Shown one piece after another: positions 1-5,286 of a DNA stretch of 5,926 nucleotides (position 1 is the stretch's first letter; each line of letters opens with the position of its first letter). The DNA is from Acidimicrobiales bacterium. GTDB lineage: Bacteria > Actinomycetota > Acidimicrobiia > Acidimicrobiales > JABEUL01. A program made the position numbers and the translations under genes. The notes beneath the pieces were generated by a model that was not told where the DNA came from, searched no databases, and worked only from the letters and a program-made list of their open reading frames with translations. The stretch covers positions 1-5,926 of the forward strand of contig JABEUL010000176.1 of the NCBI GenBank assembly GCA_013044465.1, given 5' to 3'.

Positions 1-377
1 AAAAGCACCAATACTCCACCTTCATCTAATACCTGCTGGCCAATTTTAAGTGAATGTCGATCAGGCTTTCCTCTTGAAACGGGAAACGCACCCATGTGCT
101 CCATGAATCTGCCTAAGGGTTTGATCTTCCAAAGTGAATCCTTGGCCATGAAATTGGCATTTATGTCAGTAATGAGTGCAGCCAACAAGAAATCGACATT
201 GGACCTATGTACAGGTGCTATTAAAAACGGTCCATTGGTGGGCACATTTTCTTTTCCGGTGATTTCAAGTTTCCACATTTTGCGAGAAACGCTCACGGCA
301 AGTTTTCTGATGATTTTTCTTGTCCGTCGATATATTTTAGGCCTTGTATTTATAGGCTCTGCCTCTATTGAGATCAT
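1..377 (-). CDS. plsC: PlsC-type 1-acyl-glycerol-3-phosphate acyltransferase, N-terminal part (cut by window edge)
   Basis: This is the first 125 codons of a lysophospholipid acyltransferase, which transfers an acyl chain to 1-acylglycerol-3-phosphate to make phosphatidic acid at the membrane. The frame is open to base 1 and has no stop in the window. The acyltransferase box I is visible as HRSNVD, with H57 and D62 in the expected HX4D spacing, and box II as GAFPVSRG at residues 96-103. The sequence ends just where the FPEGTR-like box III would be expected. The N-terminus is basic and lacks an obvious transmembrane helix. The ATG at 377 overlaps the cmk stop as ATGA, and TAAGGA sits 3 nt upstream (381-386), so translational coupling to cmk is likely. 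A plsC after cmk is a common bacterial arrangement. The family is secure; the exact acceptor lipid is not shown by the sequence. Confidence 0.9.
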   Translation of the reverse strand, partial: MISIEAEPINTRPKIYRRTRKIIRKLAVSVSRKMWKLEITGKENVPTNGPFLIAPVHRSNVDFLLAALITDINANFMAKDSLWKIKPLGRFMEHMGAFPVSRGKPDRHSLKIGQQVLDEGGVLVL

Positions 378-1057
378 ATTTCCTTACTTTCCGTGTCAGC
401 GTCATGCCACATTCTAGATATTTCATCCACAATGCTCTCGATATCTCTCCCAGTTGTATCAATAAGAAAAGCACCTCTTGGAATGACCAAAGGAGAGGTA
501 TCCCTTGTTGAGTCTCTTTTGTCCCGCTTTGAGATCTCCTGATAAATTTTGGCCACGTCCGCATCGCCTAATTCAATAGCACGCCTTTTAGCTCTTTCTT
601 CCACGCTTGCAGTTAGAAATATCTTTAGCTGTGCATCTGTGAAAACAACGCTGCCCATATCTCGGCCTTCAACCACACTTCCATCATGTGAAATTGCGCA
701 ACTTCGCTGAAGCGCCACTAGGAATTCGCGTACTTCTTTAACGGAACTTACTATAGAGCTCGCATTTGTTACTGCTTCAGTGCGGATTTCTCTAGTCACG
801 TCATTACCATCTACTGTGACGCCTTTGTCATAGTAGATTGTTGTAGTCGAAATTAATTTTTTAACTTCTAATTCATCACTTGGATCTATATTGTTAAGAA
901 GAACCTTGTATGCAAATCCTCTATACATCGCTCCAGTGTCTAAATAAAACAATCCAAGTCTTTTGGCAACTAGCTTCGAAATTGTTGACTTCCCAGCTCC
1001 TGCCGGTCCATCAATTGCTAAGACTCTTAACTTTTTAGTAGAAACTGCCGAGTTCAT
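374..1057 (-). CDS. cmk: Cytidylate kinase (CMP/dCMP kinase)
   Basis: A 227-residue cytosolic kinase that phosphorylates CMP and dCMP with ATP, feeding CTP, dCTP and CDP-lipid synthesis. It has the P-loop GPAGAGKST at residues 17-25, the LDTGAMYRG substrate-side motif at 39-47, GRDMGSVVF at 131-139, SVEERAKRR at 151-159 and the lid motif RDKRDSTRDTSPL at 178-190, all typical of bacterial Cmk, and the length is normal for the family. The ATG at 1057 gives a short N-terminal tail before the P-loop strand. No Shine-Dalgarno sequence is visible in the A/T-rich 16-bp gap after aroA, so it probably depends on readthrough from aroA. Its stop overlaps the plsC start by 4 bp. Function and boundaries are confident. 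Confidence 0.97.
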   Translation of the reverse strand: MNSAVSTKKLRVLAIDGPAGAGKSTISKLVAKRLGLFYLDTGAMYRGFAYKVLLNNIDPSDELEVKKLISTTTIYYDKGVTVDGNDVTREIRTEAVTNASSIVSSVKEVREFLVALQRSCAISHDGSVVEGRDMGSVVFTDAQLKIFLTASVEERAKRRAIELGDADVAKIYQEISKRDKRDSTRDTSPLVIPRGAFLIDTTGRDIESIVDEISRMWHDADTESKEI

Positions 1058-1073
1058 TGTTAATAATTTATTT

Positions 1074-2438
1074 CTATGAGGTGATCGAGTTGGAAGTAGT
1101 TAAAACTTCAATATCTTCGGAGAATCCTGGATAACTGGTAGCTACTGACTCCCAGCCATTAATTGTAGTTTCAACTTCAGATCCCACTCCCTCAACACTT
1201 AAAGCCCCAATTGCCCCGGCCATGGCCATACGATGATCTCCATTTGTCTCTACCCTGCCTGGCTTTTGAAACTTTGTGCCAAGACCCTCTATGACCAAAT
1301 CGTCGCCTTCAACTGCAGCTTCTACGCCAAAACTCTCTAGCAGCGAAACTATCCCAGCTAGTCTATCCGTTTCTTTGACCCTAAGTTCGCTAAGTCCACA
1401 GAACCTGCTGACTCCATTTGCTACCCCAGCGGCAACTGCCAGTATTGGAATTTCATCGATCAAACCTGCAATATCGTCCTTCTGGATTTCAATACTAGAA
1501 AGTTCGCTTACTGACCGAACTACAAGATTAAGTGTTGTAGGTCCAACATCGGATTTCACTTCTTCCTTTTCTATATTTGCCCCCATTAAAGTAAGCACTT
1601 TTAAGAATCCATCTCTTGCAACCCCACAATAAATATTAGGGATAACCAGTTCAGAGCCTTCCAAAAGAGTAGCTCCAACCACCCAAAAAGCGGCTTGTGA
1701 AGGATCTCCGGGCACATGAAGATCGATTGGATCCAGATAGGAAGCTCGTTGAATCGATACAGTGTTATAACCATCCTCAAAGTACTCTTCAACTGGAATT
1801 CCGGCAAGTGCGAGAATCTCCTCGGTGTGCCTTCTCGTAGCAATCGGCTCTTTTACGGTAGTAACCCCGTTAGCCCTGAGGCCTGCCAGCAGTATTGATG
1901 ATTTAACTTGAGCAGATGCAACAGGCGTCACCCAAGTAATTCCAACTAATTCTTTACTCTCAGAAGTTGGTCCATGGATTGATAGAGGAAGGGTACATCT
2001 GTCTCCAACTCCGGTGATCTCAGCTCCCATAGCCCTCAAGGGCTCCATGATTCTTTCCATTGGGCGATTTGAAAGTGATTCATCACCTTCAAAAACAGTC
2101 GTGAAATTACACCCTGCCACCAAACCTGCTCCCAGGCGAACCAAAGTTCCCGAATTTCCAGCCCAGACAGGACGGCCAATTGATCTGTAAGAATCCATTC
2201 CACCTTTTACGTGAAACTCTTTAGAACCCCACGATCCCAAAAGATCAGTTTCACAACCCAAGTCAGACACAAATTGAGCGGTTGCCGCCACATCTTCACC
2301 ATGGTTCAAACCCGAAAATCTAGACACACCCTTGGCCATAGATCCGATTAAAAGCGCTCGGTGGGAAATAGATTTATCCCCAGGGACGACAACTTGACCC
2401 TTTAATGACTTTGCTGGGGCGATTTTAATAACACTCAT
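1074..2438 (-). CDS. aroA: 3-phosphoshikimate 1-carboxyvinyltransferase (EPSP synthase)
   Basis: A 454-residue enzyme that joins phosphoenolpyruvate to shikimate-3-phosphate to form EPSP, the sixth step of the shikimate pathway. Visible motifs are GDKSISHR (20-27, K22), GNSGTLVR (94-101), DESLSNRPM (119-127), SAQVKS (175-180), GDPSQAAF (244-251), LIDEIP (326-331, D328), LRVKETDR (352-359, E356) and GDHRMAM (400-406). K22, D328 and E356 align with the catalytic Lys, Asp and Glu of the family. The wording GNSGTxxRL and SAQVKS resembles Bacillus-type (class II-like) enzymes more than the enterobacterial GNAGTAMRP form. The residue corresponding to E. coli Gly96 is Gly (G97), not the Ala of the CP4 enzyme. 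The gene begins 2 bp after the tyrA stop with no clear Shine-Dalgarno sequence, so translation is probably coupled to tyrA. The full family length is present. Confidence 0.97.
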   Translation of the reverse strand: MSVIKIAPAKSLKGQVVVPGDKSISHRALLIGSMAKGVSRFSGLNHGEDVAATAQFVSDLGCETDLLGSWGSKEFHVKGGMDSYRSIGRPVWAGNSGTLVRLGAGLVAGCNFTTVFEGDESLSNRPMERIMEPLRAMGAEITGVGDRCTLPLSIHGPTSESKELVGITWVTPVASAQVKSSILLAGLRANGVTTVKEPIATRRHTEEILALAGIPVEEYFEDGYNTVSIQRASYLDPIDLHVPGDPSQAAFWVVGATLLEGSELVIPNIYCGVARDGFLKVLTLMGANIEKEEVKSDVGPTTLNLVVRSVSELSSIEIQKDDIAGLIDEIPILAVAAGVANGVSRFCGLSELRVKETDRLAGIVSLLESFGVEAAVEGDDLVIEGLGTKFQKPGRVETNGDHRMAMAGAIGALSVEGVGSEVETTINGWESVATSYPGFSEDIEVLTTSNSITS

Positions 2439-2440
2439 GC

Positions 2441-3529
2441 TTAACCAAGCTTATGGGCTGAAACACCGTAGCCTGCTTCAAGGAAACCAGAACATAGCAA
2501 TTCACGATCAATATTTGCCACAATCAAAACCAGTATTCCTTGACTTCCATCTACCGAGTGGGCAATTTCAACGTCGAAGATATTTATTCCCCTCACTCTA
2601 GCCACATCTAGAACCTTGACAAGCTCACCTGGAGCATCACTAATTCTGATTCTGATCTCGCAAAGTTCCTCTGGTCTTGTTGCTCTAATAGGCAGAGCTT
2701 GCCTGGCAAACTGAGCCTTTTGCAGCTTTGCCAAGATCAATTCCTTGTCCCCGGAATCGATAAGTGAGCTCAATTCTTGAAGTTCAATTACCAATTGATT
2801 TATAACTTTTGAAATTGCTTCTTTATTGTCAATGCAAACATCTGGCCAAATATAGGGTGATCCAGCCGCTACTCGAGTCATGTCCCTAAATCCCCCAGCA
2901 GCTAGCTTAAAGAGCCAGTCATGGTCGTCACTAGCTTTGGAGGCAAGTGTCATCAAAGTAGCAGCAGTAAGGTGGGGCACATGGGAAACTACTGCAACAA
3001 ATTCATCGTGGTCTTTTGACGGAAGTGCGACGGCAACTGCTTGGAATACATTAGAAACAATTCCTTGCAAAAATGAATAACTTTGTGGATCGGTTTTATC
3101 CGTGGGGGTTAATACCCAAGTTGCTGCATTAAATAATTGAGGGCTAGCCCCCATCAAAGTATTTTGCTCAGATCCTGCCATTGGGTGCCCACCAATAAAC
3201 CGCGGGTCCGAAATTGCCTCTACAATGCTCTGTTTGACCCCTGAAACATCGCTAACCACGCACTTTGTGCCAATTATTAAGAGTTCTTTCTCGATCTCTT
3301 TGACAGTGGCTTCAAGGGGAGTGCAAATGAAAACAATATCTGCCTTTTCATCTGATCCAACTTGATCGATTAACTTGCGACTAAGAGCCTCGTTTTCAAC
3401 ACTGAATTCAATATCACGACCCGAAACAAAGGCCCCAGCTTCTTTTAACGCCCAGGCAATTGAGCCGCCAATTAGTCCTAATCCGACTACCGTGGCTCTT
3501 AGGTCACTATGAACAAATTTATCGACCAT
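2441..3529 (-). CDS. tyrA: Prephenate dehydrogenase with C-terminal ACT domain
   Basis: A 362-residue cytosolic enzyme that oxidatively decarboxylates prephenate to 4-hydroxyphenylpyruvate, the tyrosine precursor. A Rossmann fold opens with VGLGLIGGS (15-23, the GxGxxG pattern). An Asp (D39) lies after the second strand, where NAD-dependent members usually place it. HPMAGSE (115-121), SHVPH (182-186) and GGFRDMTR (212-219) are the prephenate dehydrogenase hallmarks. Residues about 291-355 look like an ACT domain (SDAPGELVKVLDVARVRGINI and onward), which in many TyrA proteins mediates feedback by tyrosine; that role here is inferred. The ATG at 3529 has only a weak GAG upstream. It follows the chorismate mutase by 45 bp, so two consecutive steps are neighbours, and aroA starts 2 bp after its stop. 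Confidence 0.96.
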   Translation of the reverse strand: MVDKFVHSDLRATVVGLGLIGGSIAWALKEAGAFVSGRDIEFSVENEALSRKLIDQVGSDEKADIVFICTPLEATVKEIEKELLIIGTKCVVSDVSGVKQSIVEAISDPRFIGGHPMAGSEQNTLMGASPQLFNAATWVLTPTDKTDPQSYSFLQGIVSNVFQAVAVALPSKDHDEFVAVVSHVPHLTAATLMTLASKASDDHDWLFKLAAGGFRDMTRVAAGSPYIWPDVCIDNKEAISKVINQLVIELQELSSLIDSGDKELILAKLQKAQFARQALPIRATRPEELCEIRIRISDAPGELVKVLDVARVRGINIFDVEIAHSVDGSQGILVLIVANIDRELLCSGFLEAGYGVSAHKLG

Positions 3530-3574
3530 TTCTCAACAATTATTACTTATTTAGCTTTACTGCCACAAAATCAG

Positions 3575-3964
3575 TCACTTTTGTCCACTGTTTTTGGCTG
3601 TTATATCTGCTCTCAAAACTTTGGCACCGTGAAGATAAATATGCTTGATTTTGGATCTCTCCAAATCTGATTCAAAATGCACCAAAATTCGAAGGGTAAG
3701 GCCGGGAGCGCCGATTACATCGATTTCCTGTGCTCCCAAGAGGGCAACATCATCAAGCCCCAATTTCCTCAATGACCCTGCTGGGAACTTAGAGTGGATA
3801 TCTGAAGTTGCCGTAATTATTACTGAAACAATGTCATCGGGTGAGAGATTATTTGCATTGACCATCTCACCGAATAGTTCCTGAATCTTTAAATCCATCT
3901 CATCAGAGGTATCCTGATCTAGAGATGTCGCCCCTCTAAGTGCTCGTAATCCGCGAATTGTCAC
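3575..3964 (-). CDS. aroH: Chorismate mutase, AroH type (monofunctional)
   Basis: Converts chorismate to prephenate, the substrate of the adjacent TyrA. From the GTG at 3964 the product is 129 residues, close to the 127 of Bacillus subtilis AroH, and starts four residues before the conserved RALRGATS block. Residues matching the B. subtilis active site are R10 (Arg7), E80 (Glu78), R92 (Arg90) and Y110 (Tyr108). The position of B. subtilis Cys75 is Gly (G77). Other family signatures are TATSDIHSKFPAGSLRKLG (51-69), AQEIDV (78-83) and HIYLHGAKVLRAD (108-120). An in-frame ATG at 4021 would add 19 residues containing a Cys-x2-Cys that is not part of the known fold. Neither start has a well-spaced Shine-Dalgarno sequence, so the start is less certain than the identity. 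It is the first gene of the operon. Confidence 0.92.
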   Translation of the reverse strand: MTIRGLRALRGATSLDQDTSDEMDLKIQELFGEMVNANNLSPDDIVSVIITATSDIHSKFPAGSLRKLGLDDVALLGAQEIDVIGAPGLTLRILVHFESDLERSKIKHIYLHGAKVLRADITAKNSGQK

Positions 3965-4070
3965 AACTGGCGATAATAGATCGTATTGCCGGACTTTTTG
4001 ACAAAATCTGCATAATCCCATGTAAAACGGGTCCGCTGAATCGGGAGAGCTCCTTTAGGCGAAAAATCAA
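3936..4070 (-). other. Possible 44-codon leader reading frame overlapping the aroH start
   Basis: A TTG at 4070 follows the strongest Shine-Dalgarno sequence of the window (AAGGAGGAG, 4072-4080) and opens a 44-codon frame that begins MIFRLKELSR and ends at a TAG at 3936-3938, inside aroH in a different frame. It overlaps both candidate aroH starts (4021 and 3964), so if translated it could couple ribosomes into aroH. The peptide is basic with no recognised domain and is not rich in aromatic residues, so it does not look like a classical Trp/Phe/Tyr attenuator peptide. The spacing from AGGAGG to TTG is only 3 nt, which is short. The frame could also be a remnant of an older aroH start. It is listed because it explains the otherwise misplaced ribosome binding site; expression is inference. 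Confidence 0.25.
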
Positions 4071-4080
4071 ACTCCTCCTT
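4050..4080 (-). promoter_or_regulatory. Two Shine-Dalgarno-like sequences in the aroH leader
   Basis: On the minus strand AAGGAGGAG lies at 4072-4080 and AAAGGAG at 4050-4056. The second is 28 nt upstream of the ATG at 4021, with no ATG, GTG or TTG at normal distance in any frame. Directly after it comes CTCTCCC (4043-4049), which can pair with the GGAG of either sequence. The leader could therefore fold so that ribosome binding is masked; that is inference from complementarity by eye. Confidence 0.4.
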
Positions 4081-4089
4081 GACGGCCAA

Positions 4090-4115
4090 AAGTTACTTAA
4101 GCTGAAGTCACTTAA
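4090..4115. repeat. Direct repeat AAGTTACTTAA / AAGTCACTTAA
   Basis: Two 11-bp copies matching at 10 positions, at 4090-4100 and 4105-4115, are separated by 4 bp, a 15-bp period. They lie between the proposed operon promoter and the aroH leader, where a regulator bound to them could affect the aromatic operon. No known operator was recognised. Confidence 0.55.
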
Positions 4116-4146
4116 ATTGACTTTTTAACATGAACTTTGAACTTAG

Positions 4147-4175
4147 TATCTAAACCTAGCCAGACTAATTGGCAA
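4147..4175 (-). promoter_or_regulatory. Candidate promoter of the aroH-tyrA-aroA-cmk-plsC operon
   Basis: On the minus strand TTGCCA (4170-4175) is followed after 17 bp by TAGATA (4147-4152). The -35 matches the consensus at four of six bases; the -10 matches only three, with the actinobacterial TAnnnT not fully met. It is the best-placed pair upstream of the operon and overlaps the TTGGCAACC repeats. It would give a leader of about 120 nt to the ATG at 4021. Confidence is low. Confidence 0.3.
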
Positions 4176-4195
4176 CCTGGATTTTTTTGGCAACC
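4169..4195. repeat. Perfect 9-bp direct repeat TTGGCAACC
   Basis: TTGGCAACC occurs at 4169-4177 and 4187-4195, exactly 18 bp start to start, with a T-rich spacer. The left copy contains, on the minus strand, the TTGCCA proposed as the -35 of the biosynthetic operon. The spacing, just under two helical turns, suits a regulator binding one face of the DNA. The regulator is not identifiable from the window. Confidence 0.5.
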
Positions 4196-4269
4196 GATAG
4201 GTGATTCCTGCATCCATAAAACGGGATAATCCGAGTCCAAATATTACTTTCGTATAATTTCAGAAAGTT

Positions 4270-4299
4270 TTGCAACAATGGTTAAACGGTTCTTGTAAT
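4270..4299 (+). promoter_or_regulatory. Candidate promoter of the cupredoxin gene
   Basis: TTGCAA (4270-4275) and TGTAAT (4294-4299) are separated by 18 bp and would start transcription about 30 nt before the TTG start at 4339. A perfect TATAAT lies further upstream at 4253-4258 but has no convincing -35 partner, so it is an alternative or additional -10. Confidence 0.4.
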
Positions 4300-4338
4300 A
4301 TGCAGTTAGATAGCAATTAATGCGAGAGATGGATCCGT

Positions 4339-4785
4339 TTGAAAAAATGTACAAAATTTAGATTATTTTTCAAATTCAATAAAAACCAACCTCGTAAAAC
4401 TCAAAATCCATTTGCAGTATGGGTATTTTTGGCTATTGTGCCGTTTTCCCTAGTAAGTTGCTCGTCACCAGCCGCTCCGCCTAGTCAACCAACTACTTCA
4501 GGCCACAATACAAATCAGGCTTCAAACCAAACTTCAAGCTCCACGATTACTATCCAAAACTACGCATTTTCTCCTTCACCTTTGACCGTCAGTCCAGGTG
4601 AAACGGTTAATGTGCAAAACCACGATCAAATGGCACATACAGTCACGGCCAAAGATCAAACTTTTGATACGGGTGCTATTCCTGCTGGATCAAGTACGTC
4701 ATTTAAAGCACCGAGTAAAGCCGGAACATACGCTTACTCATGCACTTTTCACACTTTCATGCACGGAGTACTTATCGTAAAATAA
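4339..4785 (+). CDS. Lipoprotein cupredoxin (plastocyanin/azurin-like type 1 copper protein)
   Basis: A 148-residue exported blue-copper-like protein, probably a small electron carrier or copper-binding protein anchored outside the membrane. The N-terminus is basic for about 24 residues, then has a hydrophobic stretch (25-37) and the lipobox LVSC with lipidation Cys41, followed by a Ser/Pro/Thr/Asn/Gln-rich linker to about residue 69. The cupredoxin domain fills residues 70-148 and contains all four type 1 ligands: H100 in MAHTVT, then C135, H138 and M141 in CTFHTFM (Cys-x2-His-x2-Met). The TTG at 4339 is the only start in this frame upstream of the signal peptide; GAGAG at 4324-4328 is a weak ribosome site. 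It is divergent from the aromatic operon, and no partner oxidase or reductase is in the window, so the redox partner is unknown. Confidence 0.9.
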   Translation: MKKCTKFRLFFKFNKNQPRKTQNPFAVWVFLAIVPFSLVSCSSPAAPPSQPTTSGHNTNQASNQTSSSTITIQNYAFSPSPLTVSPGETVNVQNHDQMAHTVTAKDQTFDTGAIPAGSSTSFKAPSKAGTYAYSCTFHTFMHGVLIVK

Positions 4786-4810
4786 GCCACTTGATCAGTT
4801 ACGTTAATTT

Positions 4811-4835
4811 TGCGGCGAATCCCTCCATCGCCGCA
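4811..4835. repeat. Perfect 8-bp hairpin downstream of the cupredoxin gene
   Basis: TGCGGCGA (4811-4818) and TCGCCGCA (4828-4835) form a perfect GC-rich stem with a 9-nt loop, 26 bp after the cupredoxin stop. No T-run follows on either strand; the T-run TTTT precedes it. It is therefore not a standard intrinsic terminator, although it could still stabilise or end the cupredoxin message. It also marks the left edge of the GC-rich stretch. Confidence 0.5.
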
Positions 4836-4885
4836 AGCCTCGGGAGGACCGTCGGTGACTGTTCCTGTCCCGCCCAATGCCGAAT
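4836..4885. other. GC-rich unexplained segment left of the inverted-repeat element
   Basis: This segment shares the raised GC content of the element to its right but lies outside the matched inverted repeats. I see no gene, RNA or known end sequence in it. It may be a fragment of a larger inserted element whose true left boundary is near 4811. Confidence 0.3.
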
Positions 4886-4904
4886 GTTAGCGGCCAAGTA
4901 CATG
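4886..4904 (+). repeat. Left terminal inverted repeat
   Basis: GTTAGCGGCCAAGTACATG, 17 of 19 identical to the reverse complement of 5204-5222, with an uninterrupted 12-base match GGCCAAGTACAT and its following G. The similarity weakens further inward (ACACC against GGACC). Confidence 0.75.
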
Positions 4905-4992
4905 ACACCCCAACCAGGTGGAGTGTGATGCCGTGGCGATTGAACACCTGCTTCGCCACCAAGCTGAGCCGCCAGGGACGCTGTCATCGCGA

Positions 4993-5092
4993 TTCTCACG
5001 AGGGCAGGTCGAGAACTCACAGCGCTCGGTTCTCACGAGTGCATTCTTAGAGCCGCCTGCGCCGACGAGGCTACAGTTTGGGTCATCACGAG
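4993..5092. repeat. Short repeats inside the element (TTCTCACGAG)
   Basis: TTCTCACGAG occurs at 4993-5002 and 5030-5039, with a related TCATCACGAG at 5083-5092. GAGAAC (5011-5016) and GTTCTC (5029-5034) form a small inverted pair. To their left, GTGGCGA (4933-4939) and TCGCCAC (4953-4959) make a perfect 7-bp stem. No function is recognised. Confidence 0.45.
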
Positions 5093-5143
5093 TATGGGAA
5101 ATTTCAGCGAGCAGGTCTGGGGGGAGTTGCGTGAGCATTGTCA

Positions 5144-5204
5144 CCCTTTTATGTGGCGGAAGGGTGGTCCCTTTCATATGGCGGGAAATACCCAAAGTGG
5201 TCCC
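5144..5204. repeat. Subterminal repeats at the right end of the element
   Basis: CCCTTTTATGTGGCGG (5144-5159) and CCCTTTCATATGGCGG (5169-5184) match at 14 of 16 bases with a 25-bp period. GTGGTCCC is repeated exactly at 5164-5171 and 5197-5204, the latter running into the terminal repeat. Such ordered end repeats are typical of transposase-binding sites. Confidence 0.6.
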
Positions 5205-5222
5205 ATGTACTTGGCCACTGAC
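5204..5222 (-). repeat. Right terminal inverted repeat
   Basis: CATGTACTTGGCCACTGAC on the plus strand, the inverted partner of 4886-4904. It ends 26 bp before the operator-like palindrome of the toxin-antitoxin pair. Confidence 0.75.
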
Positions 5223-5248
5223 TATCAGGTCAAGCCAGAAATCGCAAG

Positions 5249-5277
5249 TTAACATTAAGACTTGATGTTAATGTTAA
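5249..5277. promoter_or_regulatory. Palindromic operator of the toxin-antitoxin operon
   Basis: TTAACATTAA (5249-5258) and TTAATGTTAA (5268-5277) are perfect inverted repeats with a 9-bp spacer, 9 bp before the antitoxin ATG. Phd/YefM antitoxins usually bind such palindromes and repress their own operon, so this is a likely autoregulatory site. TTAACA at 5249-5254 is also a good -35 (five of six), with a weak -10 at 5272-5277; this would start transcription almost at the ATG. No Shine-Dalgarno sequence is visible, which fits a leaderless message. Confidence 0.65.
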
Positions 5278-5286
5278 ACTTTAACT

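Larger units (their letters stand above)
4886..5222. mobile_element. MITE-like non-autonomous element or deleted IS with terminal inverted repeats
   Basis: The segment is bounded by GTTAGCGGCCAAGTACATG (4886-4904) and, inverted, GTCAGTGGCCAAGTACATG (5204-5222), matching at 17 of 19 bases. Its 337 bp are clearly richer in G+C than the genes on both sides. Inside there is no transposase; long open frames exist on both strands (4918-5265 plus, 4887-5255 minus) but neither product is recognisable, and both are readily explained by high GC. The right end carries subterminal repeats, as transposase-binding ends often do. Multiple terminal repeats with outer ends near TGT...ACA suggest an IS21-like origin, which is tentative. 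No target-site duplication is evident at these exact boundaries (left flank TGCCGAAT, right flank TATCAGGT), so it may be old or differently bounded. Confidence 0.6.

Noticed and set aside
94..417. 107-codon plus-strand open frame
   Set aside because: Lies antisense to plsC and cmk, whose motifs are clear; no recognisable product.
337..564. 75-codon minus-strand open frame
   Set aside because: Shifted frame of the cmk and plsC junction, fully explained by the real genes.
1276..1632. 118-codon plus-strand open frame
   Set aside because: Antisense shadow of aroA; Ser/Thr/Pro-rich composition typical of reverse-frame reading.
4021..4080. tRNA or T-box-like element before aroH
   Set aside because: No cloverleaf, no T-arm consensus and no T-box sequence could be found; only SD-like and repeat sequences are visible.
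4811..4835. Intrinsic terminator for the cupredoxin gene
   Set aside because: The stem is perfect but there is no T-run after it on either strand, so it is recorded only as a hairpin.
4799..5020. 73-codon minus-strand open frame at the left of the GC-rich stretch
   Set aside because: No recognised domain, crosses the left inverted repeat, and has no ribosome site.
4887..5255. 122-codon minus-strand and overlapping 115-codon plus-strand open frames across the GC-rich element
   Set aside because: Both run through the terminal repeats, neither resembles a transposase or known protein, and high GC makes long open frames likely by chance.
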